Source of the DNA: Whitmania pigra
Lineage: Eukaryota; Annelida; Clitellata; Hirudinida; Haemopidae
Direction of reading: 5' to 3'
NCBI GenBank assembly: GCA_021613335.1
Contig: JAJTWR010000365.1
Span: 2,084,001-2,148,000 of the forward strand
DNA: 64,000 nucleotides
Shown here: in pieces, positions 20,501 to 32,179 of the stretch
Layout of the letters: the number at the start of each line of letters is the position of its first letter
How positions within the stretch are numbered: the stretch's first letter is position 1
The notes under the pieces: generated by a model
The model's input: only the letters and a program-made list of their open reading frames with translations
What the model was told of the DNA's origin: nothing
Database searches by the model: none
Program-made: the position numbers and the translations under genes

Positions 20501-23500
20501 AACTGTCGCCATTCGCCCCACCATTGCCCGAAGCCCACACGTAGATGTTTCCGAGCCTGCTTCGACCCTGAATTAAAGTTGCAGGTGGAAAGTTAAAACG
20601 AGGGGACCAACGAGTTTGTTCCACGGATTAATGAGCTTCCAGAAAAAAATTATTCTAACCAATAACTGGTCCACTAAAAACAAGATATAGAAGCCTTATA
20701 GAAGTTGATGATGATGCTCATTTGCTTTGTGTGAACGCAGACAATAGGATATTCAATGGCTGAAGTGAAGGCTGGTGGAAATGATTATGAATGATGCTAA
20801 TGATGGCAGTGATACTATGCTTTTTTAAATTATGTAACACATAGATACATCCACAAATATTTTTAGTGGGTAAATTCCATGCAATAGTAATAATAGTCAT
20901 AATCATAACCAGTTTCCACAATGTTCAGTGAATCTTAAAGATATTTTGAAGGTTTTGTTTTTAAACCTTAATGAACATTTATTGAATCATCCGACATTCT
21001 GAGAATTTGCGTGATCCTTCAGTGCACGAAACGATAATTGCAGTTACACTAAGGAATGAAGTCATACATCAAGTTGATGAAAGAATGCAAAAAGTAATAT
21101 TTCAAAATTAATGAACAAAATACAAGGAAAATCGAAAACATTCACATACTTTACCAGTTCGTTATGAGAGATGAGGAAGAAACACCAACAGCCAGTTTGG
21201 AAAGCATCATTAAAAGGGTTCAACATACATTCACCAAAATTTAATCAACATGGCACCACAGATGTTAACAACCATAATTACATTTGACCCGGTCTAACAC
21301 TAGATATCATCACCACGAACACATCACCACCATCATCATTGCCAGCATCACTATCAATACTTAGCAATTTTTGCACAAACCTTGTAGATGCCATCGAAAA
21401 TGGTTTGCCTTGCCAGTCTCCCAGGTCCATCGACGGCCATCCCGCTGTCCTCGGGTCCCCACGAAACACTGTAGATGTCGATATGCTGTGGGTTCAACCC
21501 GAGAGCTTTCGCTTCCACCGAATCCATCATGGTACCGTCCAGCAGCCGAACCCCTTCAAAAGTATTTTTCATCAGTCATAAACAGCATCTTCATCAACAT
21601 CTTGGCATGGGAAGATGCTCATTGTCTGTTGCCTATCATACACATATCATAGCAATATCGTTTGATGATGATAATCATCTTGTCCATGGTGATGGTGATT
21701 ATGATGGTAAGGACTCATGATGGTTAATGAGAACATAGGCGGTGGTGGTGATGATGATGACGACACTGATTAGATTGTACGTGTGATAACCTCCAATGGA
21801 AGCATCGTAAGCGATTCCAACACCACAGATGTTGTTGTTAGCTGCGGCTGCTACTTCTCCAGCACACCTGGTTCCATGTCTGGGAAGATAATAGGCGATC
21901 AATAATTTCCATCTAGATATCATTCAACTCACAAGTTGTCCAGACCACCTTGCACTGCTACAAGCACTCTTAGACAGGAGTGCAACATAAATGCTTAACT
22001 AAATGTTAACTTTATGAATGATGTCACATAAATAAATTTAAAATTTATTTGTCTTATTTTTTAGAGCACAAAATGATCCCAGAGGGATGCGTAGGCACAA
22101 CGAACAAATCTGATTTAGTTCTTCCAATTGAATGAGCAGGACAAAAACAATTAAGGATACAAAAAATTGTACATACAAAAATAAAATTAATTCAATAGGA
22201 CCGCTGGAAAAAGTAAGTTTTAAGCGATGATTTTAAACAGTTCTATTGTCGGAGCACAATGGACCTCGGTGGGAAGTGAATTCCATGTCATCGGTCCACA
22301 GACTCCCTGCCTGACTGTCCAGGACCTATGAACAACAAGAGTCCTGTTGCTGGAGGACCGAAGGGAAGCCCTTACGGGGACAGATGATGAGACTTCCTGA
22401 AGTTCAGTAAGGTATTGAGTCTGCCCTATTAACTAGAGGGAGGATTTTGAAAGTGATTCTCCGGAATTCTTAGCCAATGGAGGTCTTTCAGGAGAGGAGT
22501 GGTGTGATCGAAAGACCTTCCTCAGAAAATAAGCCTTGCCACCGCATTCACGACTGCTTGAAGAGTATGGCGAGTATGGCAATTGACAAGAATCGAATTG
22601 CCGTAATCAAGCTTTGAGAGGATGAGCTGAACTATGAGGGATATAAAATTTGATGTGGGACAAATGGTTTAACATCCTTGAGGATGCGAAGGTTGGCATA
22701 ACAGCTTGCAGCAACCCAATTAAAGTGAGGCATCATTATAAGGGATGCATCAAGATATGCCCTGAGGCTTCTGACTGTCTGTGAAAGGACCTATGGTAAC
22801 GTCTGACAGTTCTGGTGTTAACAAGCTAATGCAGCTGCATTTAGCAGCACGACCAAAGCACACTGCCCCCGTCTTGTCAGGGTTGAACCGTAGTCAATTT
22901 GATGATGTCCATGAGAGAACTGATTAACCTCCAGACCTCATCAAAGCCCACAGGGCAGAAATACAGAAGCTCTGAGATGGAAGTAGAAGGCATAAAGTTC
23001 GGTGGCAGTATGCCATCTGTCAATGCACCTTGTATTTGCAGAGGCGAGGAGCCATCTCTGGGGGGAATGTGTTCAATGCAACAGTGACTCATAGAGATAA
23101 GCCATTTCATCAACACCCAAGGAAGACCAGCCAACCGGATTAACCAACACAGAGGATAGAAGAAGTGTTTCAATACCCTGTTTATCTGGGTGGCAATTGA
23201 TTCAATGTACTCGGGTTTAAACCGCCATTGAGCTGAAGTAGTCCAACTGTTGAAGATCCAATTACTGCCAAACCATGATTCGTTCTTAGAAACCTTAGAG
23301 CAGGACCCTCACAAGGTCTGGGACAATGGAGGACCTGGTAACCATACTGACGAAGCTTGAAGAGAACAAGGGAACTTTCACTGTGCCATGTCTCGGTAAT
23401 TGACAGAACATTTGTTTGTACTTCATTTATATAGTGCCATATGCATAGCATCAGAGGCGCTTCTTCTAACCATTTATATAGCACTCCTTCCTAAGGGCGT

Positions 23501-26500
23501 TTATTGCAGTGCAGGATGGATGGATGATTCGAACACGACACATTACAACTGTTGCCATTACCGCTGTATGCAGGCTCGTAACCTATTCGGCCAACCTGCA
23601 TGCCATCAGAACATCAGCTTGTTTATCGGTTATAAAATCGGAGAAGGTGTTGAATTTTTTTGCCAGCAGCCTCATGTTGAGACATCCTAATCTAAGAGCA
23701 TTTGTCTTCTATTCTGGCATCCATCACGTGGGGCATTGGCTTGCCAGACATGCCAACTGGTGGAACCCTGATATGAGACAGGTGCCAGATCTGGAGCTGA
23801 AACAGCCTTTTTCATATATTCCCGGCAAGCTCTAACCGTCCCGAGTTTAGGGTCATTAGGAATGAACTGTCACAGCATTTCATTTGTCAATCTGGCGAGA
23901 ATTGTAGGAGGGAAGGAAAGTCTCGACAAACAGTGCACTCAGGTACAATGACGAAAGACTAGAAATAGACCACTCTTCAGTAGTTTGAGTCAAAGTAAGT
24001 GAAACAAAACAAAAAACTCTGAACAGAGTACTATATGTTAGGAAAAAAATTACACCATTTGATAACCCTATTTGTAGCAAACAAAACGACACTAGATTTA
24101 TAGAAAAATTATCCTAACTACACTCGTAAAAACAGTGCAAAAGAAACCACACAAGACTTAACAACATTACAAATGAAGAATAATGAAGATTAAAATTTCA
24201 ATAAAAATACTGTTTAAAGGCTTATTAATGTATTTAATGCATGTGGATGGCAAACATGGCATAATAGTGGGCGAGATGTTCTGAGAAGTTGCAAGCAATA
24301 CAGCCTCAATAAAACCAATTTTAAAACATATGCTATCAGCCTGATACATAAATATGCTTTACATAAGATATATTATATTATTGATATTTAAGTACATCCA
24401 CACATTACAATAGCTTAAATATGCAACATTAAGATATAAATAATCATATAATTAGACCTCACTTAAAGAGATTACAATATGGGACCACAACACTAATACA
24501 ATTATTTTGAGGCATTTAATTTATACAATATTCAACTTAACATACATTTAAATACAGTTGAGCCTGGTTGTCGCTGGCCTAGGGGTTGGCTAAAAAGCGT
24601 TGGAATAACAGAAAATTAACATGGCGGCAATATATTAACATGATATTGAATTTCTTATTTTGCACTTAATGTGTAATAAAAAATGAAAATGTAAACACAC
24701 GTGTTTCTGGCAGATTATTTTTATACAACAGCAAATGATATTCGATATGAATAATAACAATATGTACATGCTTGCTAACAACAAAAAGCATTTTTAACTT
24801 CCATCCATATTAGCAACAATAAGTCAGTCCTTCGACTTTTTTCCACCGCGACAAGCCTCCCCCTAAAACACCATTGTCTTGTCTGGAAGGCATTTCCAAA
24901 ACATCCCAGTATTAAAAATGATCCAAATCTCATACTTATCAAAAATTGTGCACATTTGAATGTTTAACCATGAATCCACTTGCTCCTGGTGAACTCTCTC
25001 CACAAATTGCTTTAAAGAAAATGTTGCACCGCATTTTGAAATAATCCACCCATCCTAGGTGTCCTAGCAGCAAGGACATACACCTTCTCCATCTGCAAGG
25101 GGTCACTGAAGAAAAGTTTCGATGCTCACGAATTTGTGAATCTTTAAAGCACTGCATTGTCAACACCTTTGTGCTCAGCCACTATAAATTTCTTGTTTGT
25201 AAGTAAATTTACTTTCTTGCTGGATCAAAGACAAACTTCTCGACAATTGCTTTATAACGTCCGCCTTCTTTTTCCCTCCTGAAATGGTGTTTGCTAGAAT
25301 GCCACGCTGATGGCTAAGGTCTGCCAGTTTTGTGCTTTTTTCTAGCTGCAGTATGATTTCATAGTTTTTCTCTATTGGCTGATTGTCCAATTATCTCTTA
25401 ACACCAACAAACATTTTTAAAACAAAAAAACACAAACAGAATAGATAGAGACAAGATCAGCAAGAGTGAATTGGGTTCAGTAACATAAAAGAATTGATGT
25501 AACATTGATGAGAAAATGCTACGAATGCTAGTGGTTCCACTCCAAAAAAGGTGACTTAACAGGGTTGGCAAGAGTTAGCTCAGTGTTAATTGAGGTCAAG
25601 ATAAAAGGGCTCCATTGTATTTAATAATGTAAAGTTGTGAGACTATGTTTTGAAAGTAGCAATTAGTCTATGTTGAAACTTGATTTAATTTAAACAATTT
25701 ACTGTTATTAATTAACAAGTTTATTGGATAAGAAGCATTAAAACAGTTGACATTATCAAGCGGTTGGTCCACTAAAACACTAATAAAAAATTGAAAGCAA
25801 TTACAGGGTCCTTCAATCGAAAGCTAAAACTCACGCCCAATTGTTTTGATCCAATCATTCTATAGTTTAAATTGTAATAAAACCAGCTTTTTGCAGTTTT
25901 TATTTGTTGAGGAAAATATGTGACTAATGTAATTGCAACGGCAATTATTTTAATACTATCAATTATAAGCAATCATCCCCACTCTGGTGAAATGGTCATC
26001 ATCATCATCACCATGATATAGCCATCTTGGTGGAATACGTACCGGTTGGTGTTTCCAGAATCATATCGAGGTTGTGGATCATCATCCTCATCATTGATGT
26101 CATAACTCGAACCAGGGTCCTTAAGAAAAATAGCAAATCATTTTGTGAAACTTGAAATAATTTTAAAATCATGCACACAAACAATCAAGCAGTCAGTGAA
26201 TTGTTATCCATTGTTCATTATTCATTATCCAAAGCAACATCTTGATTGACTAAAACACAGGGGTGCCATTTGGGAGGAAGGGGCTATTGCAAAAAAGGTC
26301 ATCTTTCCAAGATGTTCGGGGGTTTTCCACCCTTGGAAAAAGCTGAAATGATGTCCCTGCTAAATCAATCATTACTCTTTACATCTGGCACATCCATAAA
26401 ATATTCCAAAAATGTAAACATTATTTATAACATTTAGCAAGTAAAAATGATTGCTTGAATGCATTACGTAATTTTTTATGATATCCGGATGATCTTTTTC

Positions 26501-28964
26501 CAAGCCGTCATCAAGGATGGACACTCGGACTCCCCTCCCTGTGATGTTGTACTTCCTGTAGACATCTTGCACCCTCATGTCATGACCGCTGGGTCGGGCC
26601 TGCAATCAGGCAGCATCTCAAGGTAGTCGTGTTTATTTCACTAATAACTGTGATAATTGTGATAAAATAAATTTACAATCACATATTTAACAATGTGGGA
26701 TGTAATTTTGGTTTTTCCTTGGGAAGTGTTCAATTGGTTAAAAAAATTATTCAAGTGTTAAGATAGCATCATTGTTATCTTTATTATTGTTATTATTTCA
26801 AGATAAAATTACAATTCTTCTCAAAAAGTTATTTGAAGGCAATGAAAGTCATTCAATGGAATTTGTTCTTTAAAATAACAAAATTGATTGAACAGACAAA
26901 TTAAAGCATTTTTGCAGCACAAGTTCGATAACAAATTCCACTCAAAAACATGCCAGACAGTAAAAAAATTATCCTTAAACAGTTGAACATCAACATCAAA
27001 GATAGTTTTTTACTTCAGAGACCTGCAATGCTCTTATCTTTTAAATCAAATTATAGACTGCTACTATCACTTTTTAAAATTACAGTAGTTATTAAATAAG
27101 CATTTCAGAATAACAAATATAATAATAAAAATAGTAACATCACCTAACGATATTAAGTATGACTAACTAGCATGAATAAGAATTTTACAGCAGGATCCTA
27201 AAGGCGGAGTTATTCATTTACCTTACTGTTTCGAGCAGTGCTGATGACAATGACTCTGAGCAAATTAAAAATCAGTCGTTGCTAATTGCTACCACCCGCT
27301 CAACGTTCGGAATCATCTCTTAGAAGACAAAAAACTTAAAAACAGTACTTTAGACGTGCGTTTCATTTGGCTCTGCCATCAACGTCACCATCATCACCAT
27401 CACCCACCACAACACAATGAATGCCATCATCAGTTGTAATATCAGTCTGTTTTAAATTTTTATAATATTAAAATAGTTATAACCACTTTCAACTCTGCCA
27501 AGATCAAAGAACAACCATAAATCATAAAGAGCATCACCACCACAATCATTACAGTAATCACGACAATTCACTCACCAAGTACCACATTTGAGGCCAAAGA
27601 GGGTCGTTAAAGGCATTTTGGTTAAAATCTCTCTTCACTCGCTTTGTGATAACTTGTTGCTCTGCCCACAAAACCTACATTAATTGGCCAATGTTATTGA
27701 CAACAAATTACAAATGATAATGATGAGGATGACGACAAGTATGGAATATGCGAAGAAGATTATTGATCCACTCATATGGTCAATGAAGAAATATTCAAAT
27801 TGTGTGAATCTTTTAAAATTATTGTGAAAGATTAAAAGCAAAATATACTAGACAGACAACAATAAATGATTTTTTAAACAATAATACAAAGTCTAAATAT
27901 TCTATTTCCTTGAATTGTATTGTATGGAAGCTGAAAAGAGGACAGTTTGGTCATACACCTAAGATGTCCTCTCTTCAGGACTTTTACAGTACATCACTGG
28001 CAATACATCCTCTGCAACCTTGAGCAGATCTTTTCATATGCAAATATGGGGATGGTACTTAATAGAAAGAGATCTTGCATGACTGATGATAATTTTCAAC
28101 ATCTGCTTTTTAAAAGCAAACCATTAAATTATACTGTGTCAAAGCTTAAACTTCTAAACTTAAATAGCAAGGCATGGAGTGATGCTACATTTTTTAGTGT
28201 CAATTTCATGGTATTTGGTATTTTTAATAAAAGTATTTCAAAATATGTAATTTGTATTCAAATATTTTGTATTTTAGTATTTAAAATACTTTTCAAAACT
28301 ATTTTAGTATTTTGTATTTCAAATACTCAGTAGCTAGTATTTTGCCTGCCTCTGTTAATATTATGCACGTGCCTCAAAGCAAATCAAGCAACAGAAATGC
28401 CACATTGGGTAAAAACTGCCAATGCAAAGGTCAAACTTTTGTGAAGATAAAACATGTTATTGATCATGAAGACTTTGGTTACTTAGTTTATTTAAAAAGA
28501 AGACTAAGAATGCATAAACAACAATAAAATAGACAACAAATATCAATGCTCCTAAAAATCAAATACCATTAAGTTTAACAATTTTCCTAGAAAAAATTAA
28601 CTCTATCATATTATAATTCAATCAACTTTATTGAAAAGAAAAGCTGTCAAAAAATACCCACTTCTTCATCATTGAGAAGCTTGGTGTGATGATGCTGACT
28701 AGACGTAACAGATCTTTTCCTAATGGACCTATGCTTGAAGGAATAATATCCTGGAATAATCTAAACATACAAAATTGTAATTTAATTAATAAACAAACGT
28801 TGAATCCATTACTAGATTACCTCATGAATAAACTCAAATCCGTGCTGTGCGGCTAAATCTTTCGCCTTTTCAATTCCTCCATCAATTTTTACCGCCCAGT
28901 AATTTGAATAATAAGGCTGACATAATACGGCACTCAAGTGAACGTAAAAAAACAACAAAATCAT
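14554..28964 (-). CDS. FURIN: Furin-like proprotein convertase (subtilisin/kexin type)
   Basis: A Ca2+-dependent serine protease that cleaves proproteins at basic sites in the trans-Golgi and endosomes. Exons in transcript order: 28964-28821, 28760-28658, 27661-27576, 26599-26468, 26119-26043, 21879-21791, 21553-21381, 20567-20355, 20236-20136, 19138-19035, 18943-18826, 18736-18554, 17451-17333, 16910-16800, 15214-14978, 14906-14554. Phases agree; about 780 residues (human furin 794). Order: signal peptide [15 protein letters not shown], prodomain ending KRVKR, catalytic domain with Asp (SILDDG), His ([10 protein letters not shown]), oxyanion Asn (WASGNGG) and Ser ([11 protein letters not shown]), P domain ([24 protein letters not shown]), short Cys-rich region, one transmembrane helix, and a tail with acidic cluster [10 protein letters not shown] like the furin TGN-sorting motif. 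ATG at 29048 would add 28 residues. The start of exon 15214-14978 is the least certain boundary. Confidence 0.94.
17541..18470 (+). mobile_element. Decayed LINE (CR1/L2/Jockey-type) reverse transcriptase and 3' tail
   Basis: Antisense within the convertase intron between exons 17333-17451 and 18554-18736. One frame reads [16 protein letters not shown], then [14 protein letters not shown] sequence, then [13 protein letters not shown] and the catalytic YGDD box at 17847-17858. It is interrupted by in-frame stops at 17667 and near 17700 and 17820. Upstream domains are missing, so it is 5' truncated and dead. It ends in GGTGCCATAGAAATGAACTA followed by ATT/AAT-rich DNA. Confidence 0.9.
22060..23490 (-). 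mobile_element. Internally deleted L2-like LINE remnant
   Basis: Lies in the 4.2-kb convertase intron (21880-26042), same orientation as the host gene. At 23182-23484 a minus-strand frame resembles a LINE endonuclease ([27 protein letters not shown]). From about 22930 down to 22200 it jumps to the C-terminal part of a LINE polyprotein: [42 protein letters not shown], then [18 protein letters not shown] sequence. Most of the reverse transcriptase between them is gone and many stops are present. Confidence 0.82.
26600..28657. other. Convertase introns, no further exon found
   Basis: Apart from exon 27661-27576 and the possible hAT end, no conserved coding sequence is seen. An apparent short exon near 27190-27260 is not needed: exon 27661-27576 (WPQMWYL) joins 26599-26468 ([10 protein letters not shown]) in phase with the spacing expected for furin. 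Confidence 0.55.
28196..28354 (-). mobile_element. Possible hAT-type terminal fragment
   Basis: Within the convertase intron 27662-28657. Read on the minus strand it starts CAGAGGCAGGCAAAATACTA and continues with the alternating AAATAC/GTATTT pattern common at ends of some hAT elements. A CAGAGG terminus fits hAT inverted repeats. I see no transposase and no partner terminus, so this is one end or a MITE at most. Confidence 0.4.
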
Positions 28965-30078
28965 GGCAAATAAACGTGTGCAAGTTCCTAAAATCCTAAG
29001 GTTTCCACAAATTGTACACGTTGTTAGAACGGCTATACACAAAAACAAAGCGTAAATGTATGTTAGTTCGAGAGGCTACTGATTAAGAAGCATCAATTAC
29101 ACGAAGAGCCGCAGTTTTCATGCAGCGAAGAACCTGAGCTACAAACATGATTAATGTAAACAACTACATCATCAAGGAGGGGCGAGGGTTGAATAGCTTG
29201 AAATCACCTTAGTTACGTAAATTGTACAACTCGTACATTACCAATAAAAATCAAAATAGGCCCACAACACCACGCTTTTGGTATCAATCCCTCAATGATG
29301 GTGATCGAATTTTTTTTATTGGGAGCATTCACAAAGTACTCATCACGTATATTTCCTTTACTGCATTACATAAGTATAAAGACCCTCGTATAAAAACCAG
29401 GTGTTTGCTCAAAGTTTCCATCACAAATTCAACGAATTGTTTTAGAATGAGCTTCATTCATCCAAATCTAATACATTCCAAAAGCTTTATAATTCAAAAT
29501 AAGAAATGCAAATAAGTGAATTTTGTCGTAAACTTTTATGTTCTCCATTGTTTGCGATATTATCAGGCATGTATTACTATATTTTAATTTTCCAGTGATT
29601 TATTATGGTAGCGTTTTGTTATAATTTACAAAAATTATTACTATTATTATATACATACTATTATATATATTATACTACATATTGTAAGTTTGACTATAAG
29701 GACCTTATTTTGATTCCAGCTTTGCTATCGAATAGGATTAACAGTTAATCAACAACTTGTGCTGCTTTTTAGTCCGTTTCTGTAATTAAGTATTACGTGC
29801 TGTTACAAACAAGTAAATAATTTGATGTCTATAATATAATAAAATTATATTTAATTCTTTTTAAATGCAAAAGAATGATTTGTAATGTTTTAATCATTGT
29901 ACTTTCCTGCAATGCATAACAAGCAACGGAAATTTTCTCCGATAAAGAAGTAACTACATCGAGATATATGCAATTTCAAAAGCATACTTTATATCAAACA
30001 ACTGAGTTCATTTTTACATCCATAAAATATTTTTTATTTGTTTAAGTGGCTTTTTGTGCAAGTTCTGATCGCTTGCCT
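28965..30078. promoter_or_regulatory. Divergent promoter region, convertase / SMUG1
   Basis: About 1.1 kb between two start codons facing away from each other. AT-rich, no recognisable gene; the 97-residue frame at 29222-29515 resembles nothing known. It must include both 5'UTRs. No specific element can be assigned. Confidence 0.5.
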
Positions 30079-31610
30079 ATGGACGGTGAAGACTGGAAAT
30101 ATTTATTGCGTTTGGAAGAGGAATTGTGTTGCAAACTTAACAACATTGATTTTCGGATGCCACCTAGTAAAATAGTGCACGTTTACAACCCCATTGACTA
30201 TGCCATTCAACTTCATCTTAGCTTCATCACACGATTTTTTACTTTTCCAAAAAAAGTGTTGTTTGTTGGCATGAATCCAGGTCCTTTTGGAATGGCCCAG
30301 ACAGGAGTATTTAATATTTATAAAGTTTTTAGAGCGGGCATTATTTTACAATTCTACGTTTGGACAGGTGCCCTTTGGAGATGTTGTAACCTCTCGTGAT
30401 TGGCTGAGAGTGAAAGGCGTTATTGGGAAAGTGCCAGACACCCATCCCAGCAAACCAATTCAGGGTCTCAAATGTAGCAGAATTGAGGTTTTTAGGAAAT
30501 AATTTTATCATATTTGTTTTGTTCAAGTCATGCTTCCTTTAAGCGTTTTAAATTAAATTTTAAATAAAATAGCAATTGTTAGGTCAGTGGAGCAAGGTTT
30601 TGGGGTATTTTTTGGAAGACTTTGAAGTTATCTCCTGAAGAGTTTTTTGGACAATGCTTCGTTTTGAATGTGTGTCCTTATTTATTTCTTGATGCAAATG
30701 GAAAGAATATATCTTTAGCAAACATCATTGCTCCTATCAGACATCAAGTAAGATGTGATTCTGCATCATAAAATCTTCTCTGGTAATGGTCAAAGATAGA
30801 TCAATTATTTTAAAGCAAATTTTCAATAAACTTGATAAAAAAAAACTCTTAAGCAAATGATGAGGAGTGAAAAGTTGATTGACATGGGTGACTAACATTG
30901 TGAAGATTAGCCTCAACTCAATGTTTGGAGTAAAAAAAGTATTACTTAGCATTAACGTGGCCCCAGCGGCTATTTGTCATTCGTTCCTGTTATTGAGGCT
31001 AGGAACTCAGATTGTTGATCTATCACCACTGATTATTAGTTATTTGATTGACTAAATGTTGACTATATATTATCAGATTGAAGCCTCCTGCAACTGGTTT
31101 CTCAGTGAAGTCCTGAATTTGATTAAACCTGAAGTTGTTGTTGGTGTTGGCCAATATGCCACCTCCAGAGTTCAGAATGTTGTATCTCTTATGAACTCAC
31201 CATGCATGCTTACCAACCTCAATAACCAAGATTTTATATCAAATGCCAGCCCTTCAAGATTAAGTTCCTCGCTTGACTCAGCTGATGAGTATGTGAATGC
31301 AACACGTGATGCTCATTTGAAAATCCCCCCAAAGACAACTCAAAACATCCATGATTTAAAAGAAGTACAAAACTCCTCAAATATCACCATCTCACCACTT
31401 TTAGAAATAGAGTTGGCTTCTGATAAGCTGGTCAAAAGAAAAATAAAGATGTCATCTTCACATCATAAAGACACCTCTATAGGCCCAAAAGTAACAACAC
31501 TGATGCATCCCAGCCCTGCAAACCCCACTGCAAATAAGGGCTGGGAAACAATTGCTCTCAAGCAGCTGAAGGAATCTGGTGTCTTAGACATTTTAAAATC
31601 AGAAGTTTGA
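30079..31610 (+). CDS. SMUG1: Single-strand-selective monofunctional uracil-DNA glycosylase (SMUG1)
   Basis: Removes uracil and oxidised pyrimidines from DNA to start base excision repair in the nucleus. Exons: 30079-30306, 30368-30487, 30583-30747, 31077-31610. Phases agree; 348 residues against about 270 in human. The catalytic loop GMNPGPFGMAQTG is followed, across a 61-base intron, by VPFGDV. Conserved blocks SGARFWGIFW and NVCPYLFL follow, and the DNA-intercalating loop is HPSPANPTANKGW. The extra length is a Ser/Lys/Asn-rich insertion of about 95 codons (roughly 31200-31485) just before that loop, inside one exon. The start is the first in-frame ATG, ahead of the conserved domain. Family assignment is secure. 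Confidence 0.95.
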
Positions 31611-31783
31611 TGAATGTTATGAAGCTCTGACATTAACTGCACAAAACTTTGAATGATCTCTGAAACATAAATGCTCGACGAGATTAACGAGAAATCGTTG
31701 CACGAGAGAAATTTGTGAACACTCTCAACTGAGTGTAATTTAAAAGTATGTCTTTAAACATATTTGTGTACTTTTAGCCTGCT

Positions 31784-31789
31784 AATAAA
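31784..31789 (+). terminator. Poly(A) signal AATAAA of SMUG1
   Basis: Canonical hexamer 174 bases after the SMUG1 stop, before the convergent NAB gene. Confidence 0.6.
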
Positions 31790-31907
31790 GTCACCAAGAA
31801 AGCTTGTCTTGGTTGTGAGATGTCAAAATTTCATTAATTTAATGGTCTCCAGCTGAGATTGCATCTCACAATGATGATTCAATCACAAACACGCACGTGT
31901 GCGATTC

Positions 31908-31990
31908 CTCGTGTGTCAGTGGCCAAGTGGTTAAGGCTCTTGCTTTGGTGCTGCTCTGTTAGGAGTTCAATTCTTAACCAAGCAAAACTA
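31908..31990 (+). mobile_element. tRNA-derived SINE head (Ser/Leu-like), or tRNA pseudogene
   Basis: The segment contains an A-box-like TGGCCAAGTGGTTAAGGC at about 31919 and a B-box-like GAGTTCAATTCT near 31961, in the order of a pol III tRNA gene. The A-box resembles tRNA-Ser/Leu. The 3' acceptor strand does not pair with the 5' end and the variable arm is wrong, so it is not a functional tRNA. Confidence 0.5.
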
Positions 31991-32179
31991 GCAAGAGTTT
32001 CTATAACGAACTCATTAACACTCTTGCATTCAAGTGCTTAAGTCCTACATCAAACAAGCTGATAGAAAATGGCATTTTAGACTTCTTAAAAAAATTGATT
32101 TTTCAAAATTAGTTTAAATGTAATATATCTATATAATCAATTAAGAGTTTGAAATTGTTCTTATAAAAATGAAGCAATT

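Noticed and set aside
27190..27260. Short extra convertase exon ([12 protein letters not shown])
   Set aside because: Exons 27661-27576 and 26599-26468 already join in phase with furin-like spacing; an insertion here would disrupt the start of the catalytic domain.
27947..28333. 128-residue open frame in a convertase intron
   Set aside because: Overlaps the AAATAC-rich possible hAT end; composition looks random and no homologue comes to mind.
31908..31990. Functional tRNA gene
   Set aside because: A- and B-box words are present but the acceptor stem does not pair and the variable loop is wrong.
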